Shown here: positions 50,039 to 58,731 of the stretch, piece by piece
Numbering within the stretch: position 1 is the stretch's first letter
Layout of the letters: every line of letters begins with the position of its first letter
From: Collinsella sp. UBA6357
Lineage (GTDB): Bacteria; Actinomycetota; Coriobacteriia; Coriobacteriales; Coriobacteriaceae
Length of the DNA stretch: 58,919 bases
Direction of reading: 5' to 3'
Assembly: GCA_002437815.1 (NCBI GenBank)
Contig: DJRP01000023.1
Location: 4,930 to 63,848, forward strand
Notes under the pieces: model-generated
Database searches by the model: none
What the model saw: the letters and a program-made list of their open reading frames with translations, nothing else
Told to the model about the DNA's origin: nothing
Position numbers and translations under genes: made by a program

Positions 50039-51322
50039 ATGAAGTGTCCCAAATGTGGAACGGAGCAGAAGGAGGGGGCAAAGTTCTGCCCCAAGTGCGG
50101 AGCGAATGTCGCCGAGGTCTCGAAGAAGGCCGACGTCCCCGCAAGCGAGACCAAGCCCGCTGTCGACAACACCGTGTCGGCTGCGCAGGACGAATCTGCC
50201 GCCAACGCATGCACCGAGGAGCCCAAACCCACGAAAAAGCTCGACAAGAAGGTGAAGATCGCCGTAGCGGCAGTGGCCATCGTCGCCGTCATCGGCGGCG
50301 GGGTCGCCTACACGCTGAACATGCAGCACCAGCAGCTTGTTTCCACCGTGCAGCCGCAGCTCTCGAAAGCGCTCGGCAAAAAGTACGATGGCGAGCAGGA
50401 GCTGTTCGCTAAGAACGATTATGTGAACCCGTCCGATTACACGAGCTCCCTTACCGACCTTACCGATGTCAACGTATCCGACGGCAAGGCGAGCGGCTCC
50501 ATCGAAGCGACCTTTGAAAATGACAGCTTCGAGTCGGATGCCACGCTGAGCTTCACGGCCGACGCCGACGACTCCAACAACCTCTCCAACATCAAGTTCA
50601 AGGTCGATTCACAAACGACGACGCCCACCGCTGGCATCAACTTCGACGAAGAGCATCAGCTTGAAGGCTGCGACTCCAAGCTTGGCTCGGACGGCAGTAC
50701 GTGCACGGTGAAAACACCGGCCGACGACACGCCTTGGTACGCCAACGCCAAGAAGGTCAACGTCTACAAGTACGCCTTCGATGGCAGCAAATGGTCGTTT
50801 AAGAAATCGTCCACAAAGAAAAACGACACCGATGGCTACTACAACGAAAGCGCCATCACGGGCAGCTACCACTGCACCAAAACGGACGGTAGCTACAGCA
50901 AATACGTCAGCGACGACCCCATCACCATCAACTATATGGACGGTGGCGCAGGAAAGATCGCGGTCGACATTCACCTGCCGTTCCACGACGATTACAAAGA
51001 CACGGAAGGAGAGCTCGAAGTCGAAAACTACGAGGCCAATCTCACGTGGTTCAGCGAAGACCTGTGCGGATTCAACGTCGGCACGAAAGACGATCAGGGC
51101 AACTATATCCTCATGGCCATCGTGTTCGACCCCAATAACGACCACAGTCTCGTCGTCTATCGCGGAACCAGCAAGGGCGTCGAGAGCGCCGGCATCAAAG
51201 CCCATAACAACTCCCAGGTAGTCGATAGAACCACTTCATATCTCGATTATGCGGGCGTCTATCCGCTGGGACGCACCCTCACCGCAAGCAACCTGGGCGT
51301 TCCGCTTTTCGCCCACGACTAA
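50039..51322 (+). CDS. Zinc-ribbon, membrane-anchored protein with extracytoplasmic domain
   Basis: A 427-residue protein of unknown function. A zinc ribbon at residues 1-24 (MKCPKCGTEQKEG then FCPKCGAN) is followed by a flexible Ala/Lys/Glu region and one membrane helix (about 74-92). The remaining ~330 residues lie outside the cell: beta-rich, acidic, with several Ser/Thr/Asp-rich stretches and four or so cysteines. This layout is common in Coriobacteria and Clostridia. RBS AAAGGGGAAG is near the ATG. It stands alone with its own terminator. Confidence 0.8.
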   Translation: MKCPKCGTEQKEGAKFCPKCGANVAEVSKKADVPASETKPAVDNTVSAAQDESAANACTEEPKPTKKLDKKVKIAVAAVAIVAVIGGGVAYTLNMQHQQLVSTVQPQLSKALGKKYDGEQELFAKNDYVNPSDYTSSLTDLTDVNVSDGKASGSIEATFENDSFESDATLSFTADADDSNNLSNIKFKVDSQTTTPTAGINFDEEHQLEGCDSKLGSDGSTCTVKTPADDTPWYANAKKVNVYKYAFDGSKWSFKKSSTKKNDTDGYYNESAITGSYHCTKTDGSYSKYVSDDPITINYMDGGAGKIAVDIHLPFHDDYKDTEGELEVENYEANLTWFSEDLCGFNVGTKDDQGNYILMAIVFDPNNDHSLVVYRGTSKGVESAGIKAHNNSQVVDRTTSYLDYAGVYPLGRTLTASNLGVPLFAHD

Positions 51323-51368
51323 GAGATGCGTGGCAGCGGCGCGATATCGTGCCGGCAAAGATAGCGAT

Positions 51369-51417
51369 AGCGTCTGGGGCCGCTTCAAGGGAAGCCGGCT
51401 CCAGACGCTTTTTCTTT
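51369..51417 (+). terminator. Terminator of the zinc-ribbon gene
   Basis: AGCGTCTGGGGCCG pairs with the segment ending CGGCTCCAGACGCT, followed by TTTTCTTT, 47 bases after the stop. Confidence 0.85.
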
Positions 51418-51496
51418 AACGAGATCACAAGCACGCGTAGGACAAATATAAGGGCGGAAAGGCAAGCCCAGCCCGTCCATCCCGCGTTAGCGAGAC

Positions 51497-52540
51497 TCAG
51501 CGCTTGCGGGGAACGAGCTTGGTGCGGCGCAGGCGGATCATCTCGGCCGCGATGGAGATAGCGATTTCCTCGGGGTCCTCGGCCTCGATCGGCACGCCGA
51601 TCGGCAGGTGCAGCTCGCCAATCCGCTCGTCGGTAAAGCCCTCCTCGTGCAGCCGCTCGTGCACGAAGGCCGTCTTGCGCTTGGAGCCGATGCAGCCCAG
51701 ATAGGCCGGATGGGCGCGCAGACCCTGGATGGTGCAGACGATATCGGACTTGTGCCCCGCCGTGGTGATCACCACCAGGTCGCGTGGACCGATAGGACAG
51801 GTCTCGGAGAAATCCCCAAAATCGACCAAGCGGCGGTCGTAGACCTCGGGCAGCGCCTCCTTGGTAAGGAGCGCCGGCCGGTCATCGCAGACCACCACGG
51901 CAAAACCGGCACGCGTGAGCACGCGCGCCGTAGCGGACCCAACATGCCCCGCGCCAAAGATATATGTGAGGCCCTCGGGGCAGAGCGTCTCGATATGCGC
52001 GGGCGGAATATCGGCAGCGGCGTTGGTGTAGGTGGTCTTCTTGTCCTCGGGCACGAGCTCGATTGCGGGACACCCCTCGACGGTGCGGCGCGACGCCTCC
52101 CCGTGATAGGCCAAGACCTCCCCCTCGAGTGGAGATGCGACAAAGGAACGCAGGTCCACGGTAAAGTCACCGATGCGGCGGTAGCGCAGCACGTCGGCGA
52201 TGTGCGCGAACAGTTCCTTTTCGCCCCCGTCAAGATAGAGGTACAGCAACGAGATCGCACCGCCGCAGATCATACCGGTGTCGGAGCTCTCGCTTCCCAT
52301 GGTGTAACGGACGAAGCGCGACCGCTCGTCGGCCAACAGCTCACGCGACTCACGTGTCGCGTAGAGCTCGATCTTTCCGCCACCGATGGTGCCCGCTTGG
52401 CTGCCATCGGCGAAAACGGCCATCCATGCGCCCACGCCGCGCGGGGACGAGCCGGCGGTGCCGGCGACGACCACGAGCTCGCATGCCCTCCCCTTGCCGA
52501 GGGAATCGAGCACCGCGTTGACCACGTCGAGCTTTTCCAT
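51497..52540 (-). CDS. XdhC/CoxI family protein
   Basis: A 347-residue XdhC-type chaperone that helps insert sulfurated molybdenum cofactor into hydroxylases. The N-terminal XdhC domain contains GTAGSSPRGVGAWM and GTIGGGKIE, and the C-terminal Rossmann domain has YIFGAGHVGSATARVL near residue 195. The ATG at 52540 is two bases after the yqeB stop; a TTG at 52549 would overlap it. The hydroxylase it serves is not in the window. Confidence 0.9.
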   Translation of the reverse strand: MEKLDVVNAVLDSLGKGRACELVVVAGTAGSSPRGVGAWMAVFADGSQAGTIGGGKIELYATRESRELLADERSRFVRYTMGSESSDTGMICGGAISLLYLYLDGGEKELFAHIADVLRYRRIGDFTVDLRSFVASPLEGEVLAYHGEASRRTVEGCPAIELVPEDKKTTYTNAAADIPPAHIETLCPEGLTYIFGAGHVGSATARVLTRAGFAVVVCDDRPALLTKEALPEVYDRRLVDFGDFSETCPIGPRDLVVITTAGHKSDIVCTIQGLRAHPAYLGCIGSKRKTAFVHERLHEEGFTDERIGELHLPIGVPIEAEDPEEIAISIAAEMIRLRRTKLVPRKR

Positions 52541-52542
52541 AT

Positions 52543-53343
52543 CTACCAACCACCTTTGAAGACGCCGGTGAGCATGGCGAGCGCCTCGAGCACGCCACCG
52601 CCCACGGCCGTCGCCTTATCCGAAATGTAGTCGATGTAGCTCGCATCGCCGCGCGGGTCGACATCGGCGCACTTGAAGCCCTCCGTGACCTCGATGCCGT
52701 TCGCGAGCAGCCCGCGCAAGCAGCCATCGATGAGTGTACACATGGGAGTCTCCCCCGCATAGCCGATCACATCGCCGGCATGGACGATATCGCCAATAGA
52801 GCGGGAGGAGTGGAAGACACCGGCGGCGGGACTGTGGATGACGCGCTCTTTGCCGTAGCCGCCGATCACACCGGGAACACCGGTGTTGGGTTCAGGCGAG
52901 CCCTGATATATGACCCGGCCCAGAAAGTGTCCGCGCTTGGTCTCGACCACGGCATCGCAATCGATCGGCGCCGTGAAGCCCGGTCCCACCGCGATCACCG
53001 CAGGCGCCATGCCACGCGTGGTGCCGAGGTTGCGTTTTGCCAGGATCGCATCGACAACTGCCGCCGGCTTGAGCTCACAGAGCATCTTGCACTGCGGGTC
53101 GACAACGACCGCGACCTCACCGGCCCCTGCGACGGCAAGCGCCTCGGCGGACGAGCGGACAAGGCGAGCGCGAATGCCCTCGACCTCGCACTCCCCCAAA
53201 CGAATAGCCTCGCAAAAGCTGATGGTGCGCCTGATGCAAGTAGGCTGCGCGATATCGGACATGATGACCGAGACGCCGGCGCGCACCAACCGCGCCGCCA
53301 CGCCCGTGGCGATATCGCCCGCTCCCCTCACATACACAAGCAT
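52543..53343 (-). CDS. yqeB: Selenium-dependent molybdenum hydroxylase system protein YqeB
   Basis: A 266-residue protein of the YqeB (EF2563) family, which marks genomes with selenium-containing molybdenum hydroxylases. It starts VYVRGAGDIATGVAARLVRAG, a Rossmann-like fold, and carries the VIAVGPGFTAP and YQGSPEPNTGVPG segments of the family. It is the first gene of a leftward pair with the xdhC-like gene and diverges from yqeC. The exact biochemical step is unknown. Confidence 0.9.
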   Translation of the reverse strand: MLVYVRGAGDIATGVAARLVRAGVSVIMSDIAQPTCIRRTISFCEAIRLGECEVEGIRARLVRSSAEALAVAGAGEVAVVVDPQCKMLCELKPAAVVDAILAKRNLGTTRGMAPAVIAVGPGFTAPIDCDAVVETKRGHFLGRVIYQGSPEPNTGVPGVIGGYGKERVIHSPAAGVFHSSRSIGDIVHAGDVIGYAGETPMCTLIDGCLRGLLANGIEVTEGFKCADVDPRGDASYIDYISDKATAVGGGVLEALAMLTGVFKGGW

Positions 53344-53447
53344 CCGTCCAGCACCTCCCTGTGGTACGGTTTATCTTAAAACAGTAAGAGAATTTCCTAT
53401 CATTACACGATTATTAATTATCACAGCTTCTATTGGTGCGTGGCGCG
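53344..53447. promoter_or_regulatory. Divergent AT-rich promoter region between yqeB and yqeC
   Basis: A 104-base stretch with clearly higher A+T than its surroundings (for example TATCATTACACGATTATTAATTA in 53399-53421). It must drive both yqeB leftward and yqeC rightward. I see no strong palindrome or riboswitch. Confidence 0.45.
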
Positions 53448-54194
53448 ATGAATCCGGTTAACGGCAACTTAATCCAGACGCTCGGAATACAGCCGGGCAT
53501 CACCGCGATCATAGGCAGCGGGGGCAAGTCCACACTTTTGCGCGCGCTGGGGCTTGAGCTCATGCAGAGCGGTGCTCATGTGCTGCTAGCCACGTCGACC
53601 CATATGTTTCCCGTCGCCGGCATACCCTGGGAGGGCGGCTCGAGACGTCTGAGCGTACCCCCGTGGCGGGCGGCGCTGTCTCACTTGCCCGGCTGCACCT
53701 GTGAGGCGTGCGCGGGCATCACGCGCGGCACTATCTGCCAGACCGGCACGCTCGATGCCGCAACCGGCAAACTCTCAGCTCCCAGCGAGCCGTTTGAGGC
53801 GCTTGCCGCACGCTTCGACTACGTGTTGGTCGAAGCCGACGGCAGCAAGCGCCTTCCGCTCAAGGCACATGCTGCCTGGGAGCCCGTCGTACCCGATGCC
53901 AGCGTGGACGTACTGTGGGTCGTGGGTGCCAGCGGCCTGGGGCGCCCCATCGCGGAAGCCGTCCACCGGCCCGACCTCTTCTGCCAACGTTGTGGAGCCG
54001 TGCCCGGCGATACGGCGACACCGGAACGCGTGGGGACCGTTCTCGCCCGCGAGATGCGCCTGTCGGAGCTCAAGGGGGCACGCATACTGCTCAATCAGAT
54101 CGATACGCTCGCCGATCCGTATAGAGACGCCGCAGCCCGCCTGGAGCGCATGGCCCAACAACCCGTGACGCCGCTCTGCCTCGACCCCCGTTGA
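53448..54194 (+). CDS. yqeC: Selenium-dependent hydroxylase accessory protein YqeC
   Basis: A 248-residue P-loop protein (IGSGGKSTLL near residue 22) of the putative YqeC family tied to selenium-dependent molybdenum hydroxylases. DYVLVEADGSKRLPLKAH in the middle is a hallmark. The ATG at 53448 is chosen although the ribosome-binding site is weak; a GTG at 53433 is possible. It is convergent with hydA, with an 18-base gap. Confidence 0.88.
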   Translation: MNPVNGNLIQTLGIQPGITAIIGSGGKSTLLRALGLELMQSGAHVLLATSTHMFPVAGIPWEGGSRRLSVPPWRAALSHLPGCTCEACAGITRGTICQTGTLDAATGKLSAPSEPFEALAARFDYVLVEADGSKRLPLKAHAAWEPVVPDASVDVLWVVGASGLGRPIAEAVHRPDLFCQRCGAVPGDTATPERVGTVLAREMRLSELKGARILLNQIDTLADPYRDAAARLERMAQQPVTPLCLDPR

Positions 54195-54212
54195 TCGAGA
54201 GAACCGTCCGAA

Positions 54213-55586
54213 TTACACGGAACGCGCCACGTACCTGCCGGGCTTCTTGCCGGTCGGCTCGCCATCGCGAGCAGCCAGCACGCCGTTGACGTAGACGGCC
54301 TTGGCGCGCCCGTGGGCCTCAAAGCCCTCGAGCGGTGTGTAGTCGACGGCTTGGTGCTGCGTGGCGGCGGTGATGGTCCAGCGGACGTTGGGGTCCCACA
54401 CGCACACGTCGGCATCCGACCCCTCGGCAAGGCAGCCCTTGCGCGGGTACATGCCGAACACGCGCGCCGGATTCTCACTCATCAGACGGCAGAGGTCCTC
54501 GGGGCCGAGCAGCCCCTCGAAGCTCGTGGCGATCGCCGCGGGACGGTGCTCGACGCCGGGCCCGCCGTTGGGTATCTTGCGGAAGTCGTCGCGGCCGCGG
54601 TCTTTTTGCCCCACCAGGTTGAAGCTGCAGTGGTCGGTGGCGACCGTATCGATCTCGCCGTTCACAAGCGCTTCGCGCAGGGCCGAGCGATCGCTTGCAT
54701 GGCGAAGCGGCGGGCTCATGACGTACTTGGCGGCAGCAAAGCCGTCCTCGCCTTGCTCCAGATAACAGGTGTCGTCGAGCATAAGATATTGCGGGCAGGT
54801 CTCCACGTAGATGTTCTTCTGACCGCGGGCACGGGCGGCACGGATGGCCTCGAGCCCAAGCTTGGTCGACAGATGCACCACGTTGACGGGAGCGTCGCCA
54901 GCGAGATGGGCGAGATAGAGCAGGCGCGAGATAGCCTCCGCTTCGCACACGTCAGGGCGGCTGAGCGCATGCCCCTCGGGACCATGGATGCCCTGGCCAT
55001 ATATTCGCTTCTGAAGCGCGTTAACGAGCGTGCCGTTTTCGCAGTGCACGCAGAGCACACCGCCGATCTTTTTGAGCTCCTCGAGCACTGCGAGCGTCTC
55101 GGCATCGTCGAGACGCAGATGGTCGTAGGCAAAATACGTCTTGAACGAGCACACGCCCGCCTCGCGCATGAGCGCAAGGTCGGCGCGGTTGCGCTCGTTC
55201 CATTCGGCAAGCGCCATATGAAAAGCGTAGTTAGCCGTGCAGGTGCCGTCGGCGCGACGATGCCACTCCGCAAGGGCGTCGGGTAGCGCAACGCCGCGAT
55301 CGGCCGTGGCGTAGTCCACGATCGTGGTGGTGCCGCCGCAAGCCGCCGCACGCGTACCGGTCTCGAAGCTGTCGGCCGTCCAATCCATACCCGTCCAGCA
55401 CTGCATATGCGTATGCCCGTCGATAAAGCCGGGAAACACCCAACAGCCGGCGGCATCCTCGACGGTATCGTTCTCGGTCGGCTCGATCGCAGCAGCGATC
55501 TTCGCGATCTTGCCGCCGTCCATGGCCAGATCGGCCACGCGAAGCCCCTCGGGGGTCACCAAGGCACCATGTTTGATAATGATCAT
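54213..55586 (-). CDS. hydA: Dihydropyrimidinase / hydantoinase-type amidohydrolase
   Basis: A 457-residue cyclic amidohydrolase. Metal ligands are visible in GFIDGHTHMQ, the carboxylated lysine in SFKTYFAY (near residue 150), histidines in LCVHCENGTL and VVHLSTKLG, and the aspartate in ATDHCSF. It opens hydantoin or dihydropyrimidine rings. HydA/HyuA proteins belong to the ygeW-ygeY-arcC purine breakdown cluster, so a purine-derived ring is the probable substrate here. It follows the mocA-like gene by nine bases. Confidence 0.88.
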   Translation of the reverse strand: MIIIKHGALVTPEGLRVADLAMDGGKIAKIAAAIEPTENDTVEDAAGCWVFPGFIDGHTHMQCWTGMDWTADSFETGTRAAACGGTTTIVDYATADRGVALPDALAEWHRRADGTCTANYAFHMALAEWNERNRADLALMREAGVCSFKTYFAYDHLRLDDAETLAVLEELKKIGGVLCVHCENGTLVNALQKRIYGQGIHGPEGHALSRPDVCEAEAISRLLYLAHLAGDAPVNVVHLSTKLGLEAIRAARARGQKNIYVETCPQYLMLDDTCYLEQGEDGFAAAKYVMSPPLRHASDRSALREALVNGEIDTVATDHCSFNLVGQKDRGRDDFRKIPNGGPGVEHRPAAIATSFEGLLGPEDLCRLMSENPARVFGMYPRKGCLAEGSDADVCVWDPNVRWTITAATQHQAVDYTPLEGFEAHGRAKAVYVNGVLAARDGEPTGKKPGRYVARSV

Positions 55587-55595
55587 GATTGCTCC

Positions 55596-56207
55596 TTATT
55601 TTGAATAGGCCGCCAGACGGTCAAAATAAGCGCACGCCGCCACGTGCTCGGACACGCGACGTTGCCCCTTGACCGTATCGACGTCCCACAGCTCATAGGC
55701 ACGCGCCTCGACGAGCTCGATGTCGCGGCGCCCTTTGAGAACCGAACCGCCGCCGTCCGAGCCTTCCAAGCGCATGAGCGGTGCAAAGAGATGGGCCGGA
55801 AAGAGCACCGGACTCGACGGCTCTCCGTTGAGCGCCAGACGAACCGGACGCTCGCGGCCGAGCGCATCGAAGGACCGGACGAGTGCCTCGAAGGACCCGG
55901 CACTTACCAGTGGCTGGTCTCCCGGTAAAAAAAGGCATCCCATCCACCCGCGACCGCGACCCCAGGCAAGGCCGGCGCGAACGCTCTCGGAACGCAGGGC
56001 ACCATCGTGCAGCACGCACGGACACCGCTTGTCCTGGCAAATCTGCGCCACCTCGCGCCATCGGGTCGTGACGACGGTATCGAAACGTCGGGGAACGGAA
56101 TCGATCGTTCGGGCGATCAGAGGCTCGCCGTGAATATCGGCAAGCATCTTGTTGGAGCCGAAGCGCCTTCCTTCTCCCGAGGCCATGACCACGCATCCGA
56201 TCTTCAT
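55596..56207 (-). CDS. Molybdenum cofactor nucleotidyltransferase (MocA/YgfJ-like)
   Basis: A 203-residue NTP-transferase of the MobA/MocA fold that makes the cytidylated form of molybdopterin for hydroxylases. The nucleotide loop VVMASGEGRRFGSNKML is near residue 5, and FLPGDQPLVS carries the metal-binding aspartate. The ATG at 56207 follows a GGGA-rich site. It sits among purine-cluster genes, as YgfJ does in E. coli. Confidence 0.85.
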   Translation of the reverse strand: MKIGCVVMASGEGRRFGSNKMLADIHGEPLIARTIDSVPRRFDTVVTTRWREVAQICQDKRCPCVLHDGALRSESVRAGLAWGRGRGWMGCLFLPGDQPLVSAGSFEALVRSFDALGRERPVRLALNGEPSSPVLFPAHLFAPLMRLEGSDGGGSVLKGRRDIELVEARAYELWDVDTVKGQRRVSEHVAACAYFDRLAAYSK

Positions 56208-56307
56208 GTCCCGATCCCCTCCCTCGCCAAGAACAGCAGAGCCCGGCATCGGCCCACAGGGGAGCCAACGGAGCCGAGCCTATTGTCCCACGCGAGCCGC
56301 ATACGGC

Positions 56308-56341
56308 AAAAGGGCGCCCCGCCGGCTGACGGGACGCCCTT
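56308..56341 (-). terminator. Terminator of arcC
   Basis: AAGGGCGTCCC, an 11-base loop, then GGGGCGCCCTTTTG, read leftward, 12 bases after the arcC stop. It splits ygeW-arcC from mocA-hydA. Confidence 0.85.
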
Positions 56342-56352
56342 GGTGCAGACGT

Positions 56353-57303
56353 TTACACGGCAGCGCCGGTGAACGTGGTGCCAGTCTTGCCGGCAAGGCC
56401 ATCACGCGCCTTCTCGAGGAGCGTGATGAGTGCCGTGCGGCCCGGCTTGCTCTCGGCAAAAGTCGAAGCGGCCTGGACCTTGGGCAGCATGGAGCCGCGG
56501 CCGAACTCGTTGGCCTCGGACAGACGCTTGACATCTGCGGAGGTCAGGGTGTCGAGCCACTGCTCGTGATCGGTGCCAAAGCCGATCGCGACCTTCTCGA
56601 CGGCCGTGAGGATGATCAGGGCATCGGCATCGAGCTGCTCGGCGAGCTTCTCGGCCGCAAAGTCCTTGTCGATCACGGCGGCGGCACCCTTGAGGTGGTT
56701 GCCGTCCGCACGGGTGACGGGGATACCGCCACCGCCGCAAGAGATGACCACATGGTTGGTCTCGACGAGCGACTTGATGGTGTCGAGCTCGACGATGCTC
56801 ACCGGTTTGGGCGAGGCGACCACGCGACGGAAACCCTGCTTCTCATCATGGATGAACTGATAGCCGCGTGATTCCTCCAGCTCGTGAGCCTCAGCCTCGC
56901 TCATCCACGGACCGATCGGTTTGACAGGATCGCTGAACGCCGGGTCGTCGGCCGCGACCTCGACCTGGGTGAGCACGGTGGCGACACCCTTGTCGATGTT
57001 GCGATCGAGCATCTCCTCGCGCAAAGCGTTCTGCAGGTCATAGCCGATATAGCCCTGGCTCATGGCACCGCATACAGAAAGCGGGCAGGGAATGTACTTC
57101 TCGGGGTTGGAGCGGGTGAGCTCGGCCATCGCATTGGCGATCATGCCCACCTGGGGACCGTTGCCGTGCACAATGACGACCTCGTTGCCTTCTTCGATCA
57201 GGTCGACGATGGCCTTGGAAGTCGTCTTGACGGCCTCCATCTGCTCCGGAAGATTGGCACCGAGGGCGTTTCCGCCCAGGGCGACGACGATACGCTTAGC
57301 CAT
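56353..57303 (-). CDS. arcC: Carbamate kinase
   Basis: A 316-residue kinase that makes ATP from carbamoyl phosphate and ADP. It begins RIVVALGGNALGANLP, has VIVHGNGPQVG near residue 45 and VISCGGGGIPV near 190. With YgeW it would draw ATP from carbamoyl groups released during purine breakdown. It starts 14 bases after ygeW. Confidence 0.94.
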   Translation of the reverse strand: MAKRIVVALGGNALGANLPEQMEAVKTTSKAIVDLIEEGNEVVIVHGNGPQVGMIANAMAELTRSNPEKYIPCPLSVCGAMSQGYIGYDLQNALREEMLDRNIDKGVATVLTQVEVAADDPAFSDPVKPIGPWMSEAEAHELEESRGYQFIHDEKQGFRRVVASPKPVSIVELDTIKSLVETNHVVISCGGGGIPVTRADGNHLKGAAAVIDKDFAAEKLAEQLDADALIILTAVEKVAIGFGTDHEQWLDTLTSADVKRLSEANEFGRGSMLPKVQAASTFAESKPGRTALITLLEKARDGLAGKTGTTFTGAAV

Positions 57304-57317
57304 TACTCAGCCCAGCT

Positions 57318-58520
57318 TTAAGCCTGGAACCAGCGGGCGGTGTTGCGCTCGTCGAGGGCCTTGAGCGTGGCGGCCGGATCGGCGACCTTCTGCAGGAACA
57401 TCATAGCGGCGATAGCGTAGGGCTTGTAGCTGGCCTCCTTGTACATGCCGTCACGGTGCATATCGAAGACGTCGGCGTTAACCTCGCCGTGCTCGCAGGA
57501 GACACCGGAAATGTCGGCAGGCAGCGGATGCATGAAGATGGTCTGCTGGCCGTTGGCGGTCTTGTCCATGAGCTCGGTCGTGGAGCACCAATCCTTATGG
57601 GTGGCGTTCTGGGCGAGCAGCTCCTTCTCGAGCGCGGCGATGCCGGCGTCATCGCCCTCGGCGTAGAGGTTGGTGCGCTTCTCCATGGCGGCAAACGGAG
57701 CCCAGCTCTTGGGGATGACGATGTCGGCGCCCTCGAAGGCCTCGGCCATGGTATTGACCTGCTTGAAGGTGGTGCCGGATTCGGCGGCGTACTTCTTGGC
57801 GCGGTCGACGACCTCGGGCATCAGGTCGTAGCCCTCGGGATGGGCCAGGGTGACGTCCATGCCAAAGCGCGGCAGCAGGCTGATCAGCGACTGCGGGCAG
57901 CTAAGCGGCTTGCCGTAAGAGGGCGAGTAGGCCCAGGTCACAGCGACCTTCTTGCCCTTGAGGTTGTCAAGACCGCCGAATTCGTTGATGAGGTAGAGCA
58001 TGTCGGCCGAAGACTGCGTGGGGTGATCGGAGTCGGACTGCAGCGAGATCAGCGTGGGGCGATGATCGAGCACGCCGTCGTTGTAGGCCTGCTCGACGGA
58101 CTCGGCAACCTCGGCCATGTAGGCGTCGCCCTTGCCGATGTACATGTCGTCGCGGATGCCGATAACGTCGGCCATGAACGAGATCATGGTCGCGGTCTCG
58201 CGGACGGTCTCGCCGTGGGCGATCTGGGACTTCTTCTCGTCAAGGTCCTGCAGCTCGAGACCGAGGAGGTTCGAAGCCTTGGAGAAGGAGAAGCGGGTGC
58301 GGGTGGAGTTGTCGCGGAACAGTGACACAGCCAGGCCGGAATCGAAGATCTTGGACGAAACGTTGCGCTCACGCAGGTTGCGCAGGGCGTCGGCCACGAT
58401 ATAGAGGGCCTTGAGCTCGTCGGTGGTCTTGTCCCAGGTATGCAGGAAGTCGCTACCGTACATGCCCTTGAAGTCGAGGGTCTTGAGCTCGTTGACGAGT
58501 TCGACGAACTTGTTATCCAT
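57318..58520 (-). CDS. ygeW: Knotted carbamoyltransferase YgeW
   Basis: A 400-residue carbamoyltransferase of the YgeW type. The carbamoyl-phosphate site is in RDNSTRTRFSF (near residue 72) and FMHPLPADISGVSCEHGEV lies near 330; the length exceeds the ornithine enzyme's ~335. In the purine cluster it is thought to act on an oxamate-like or 2,3-diaminopropionate-derived intermediate. An ornithine enzyme is less likely because of the insertions. RBS AAAGGATCC precedes the ATG. Confidence 0.92.
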   Translation of the reverse strand: MDNKFVELVNELKTLDFKGMYGSDFLHTWDKTTDELKALYIVADALRNLRERNVSSKIFDSGLAVSLFRDNSTRTRFSFSKASNLLGLELQDLDEKKSQIAHGETVRETATMISFMADVIGIRDDMYIGKGDAYMAEVAESVEQAYNDGVLDHRPTLISLQSDSDHPTQSSADMLYLINEFGGLDNLKGKKVAVTWAYSPSYGKPLSCPQSLISLLPRFGMDVTLAHPEGYDLMPEVVDRAKKYAAESGTTFKQVNTMAEAFEGADIVIPKSWAPFAAMEKRTNLYAEGDDAGIAALEKELLAQNATHKDWCSTTELMDKTANGQQTIFMHPLPADISGVSCEHGEVNADVFDMHRDGMYKEASYKPYAIAAMMFLQKVADPAATLKALDERNTARWFQA

Positions 58521-58674
58521 AATCGGATCCTTTCATATATCTATGACTCAGAGAAATGGTTGCGAATGGTGCCCCGCGCTGTGCGACGCGGCCAGTGATC
58601 GGGGCGTATGACAAAGGGCCCGCACGCCAAGGAAGCATGGGAGACAGCGATGTCGAGCCCAAAAGTCAACAGAG

Positions 58675-58713
58675 GCGGGCATGGCGGTGTCTTAGGCGCG
58701 TGCCATGCCCCGC
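58675..58713 (-). terminator. Hairpin after ygeY
   Basis: GCGGGGCATGGC (58713-58702) pairs with GCCATGCCCGC (58685-58675) on the leftward strand, 19 bases after the ygeY stop. The T-run is weak (GACTTTTGG about 15 bases later), so read-through into ygeW is possible. Confidence 0.6.
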
Positions 58714-58731
58714 AAGATCGACGGAATGGGA

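Noticed and set aside
51497..54194. Selenocysteine (in-frame UGA) in the selenium-linked genes
   Set aside because: All three accessory genes read through without internal UGA; these proteins assist a selenium-dependent enzyme but are not selenoproteins themselves.
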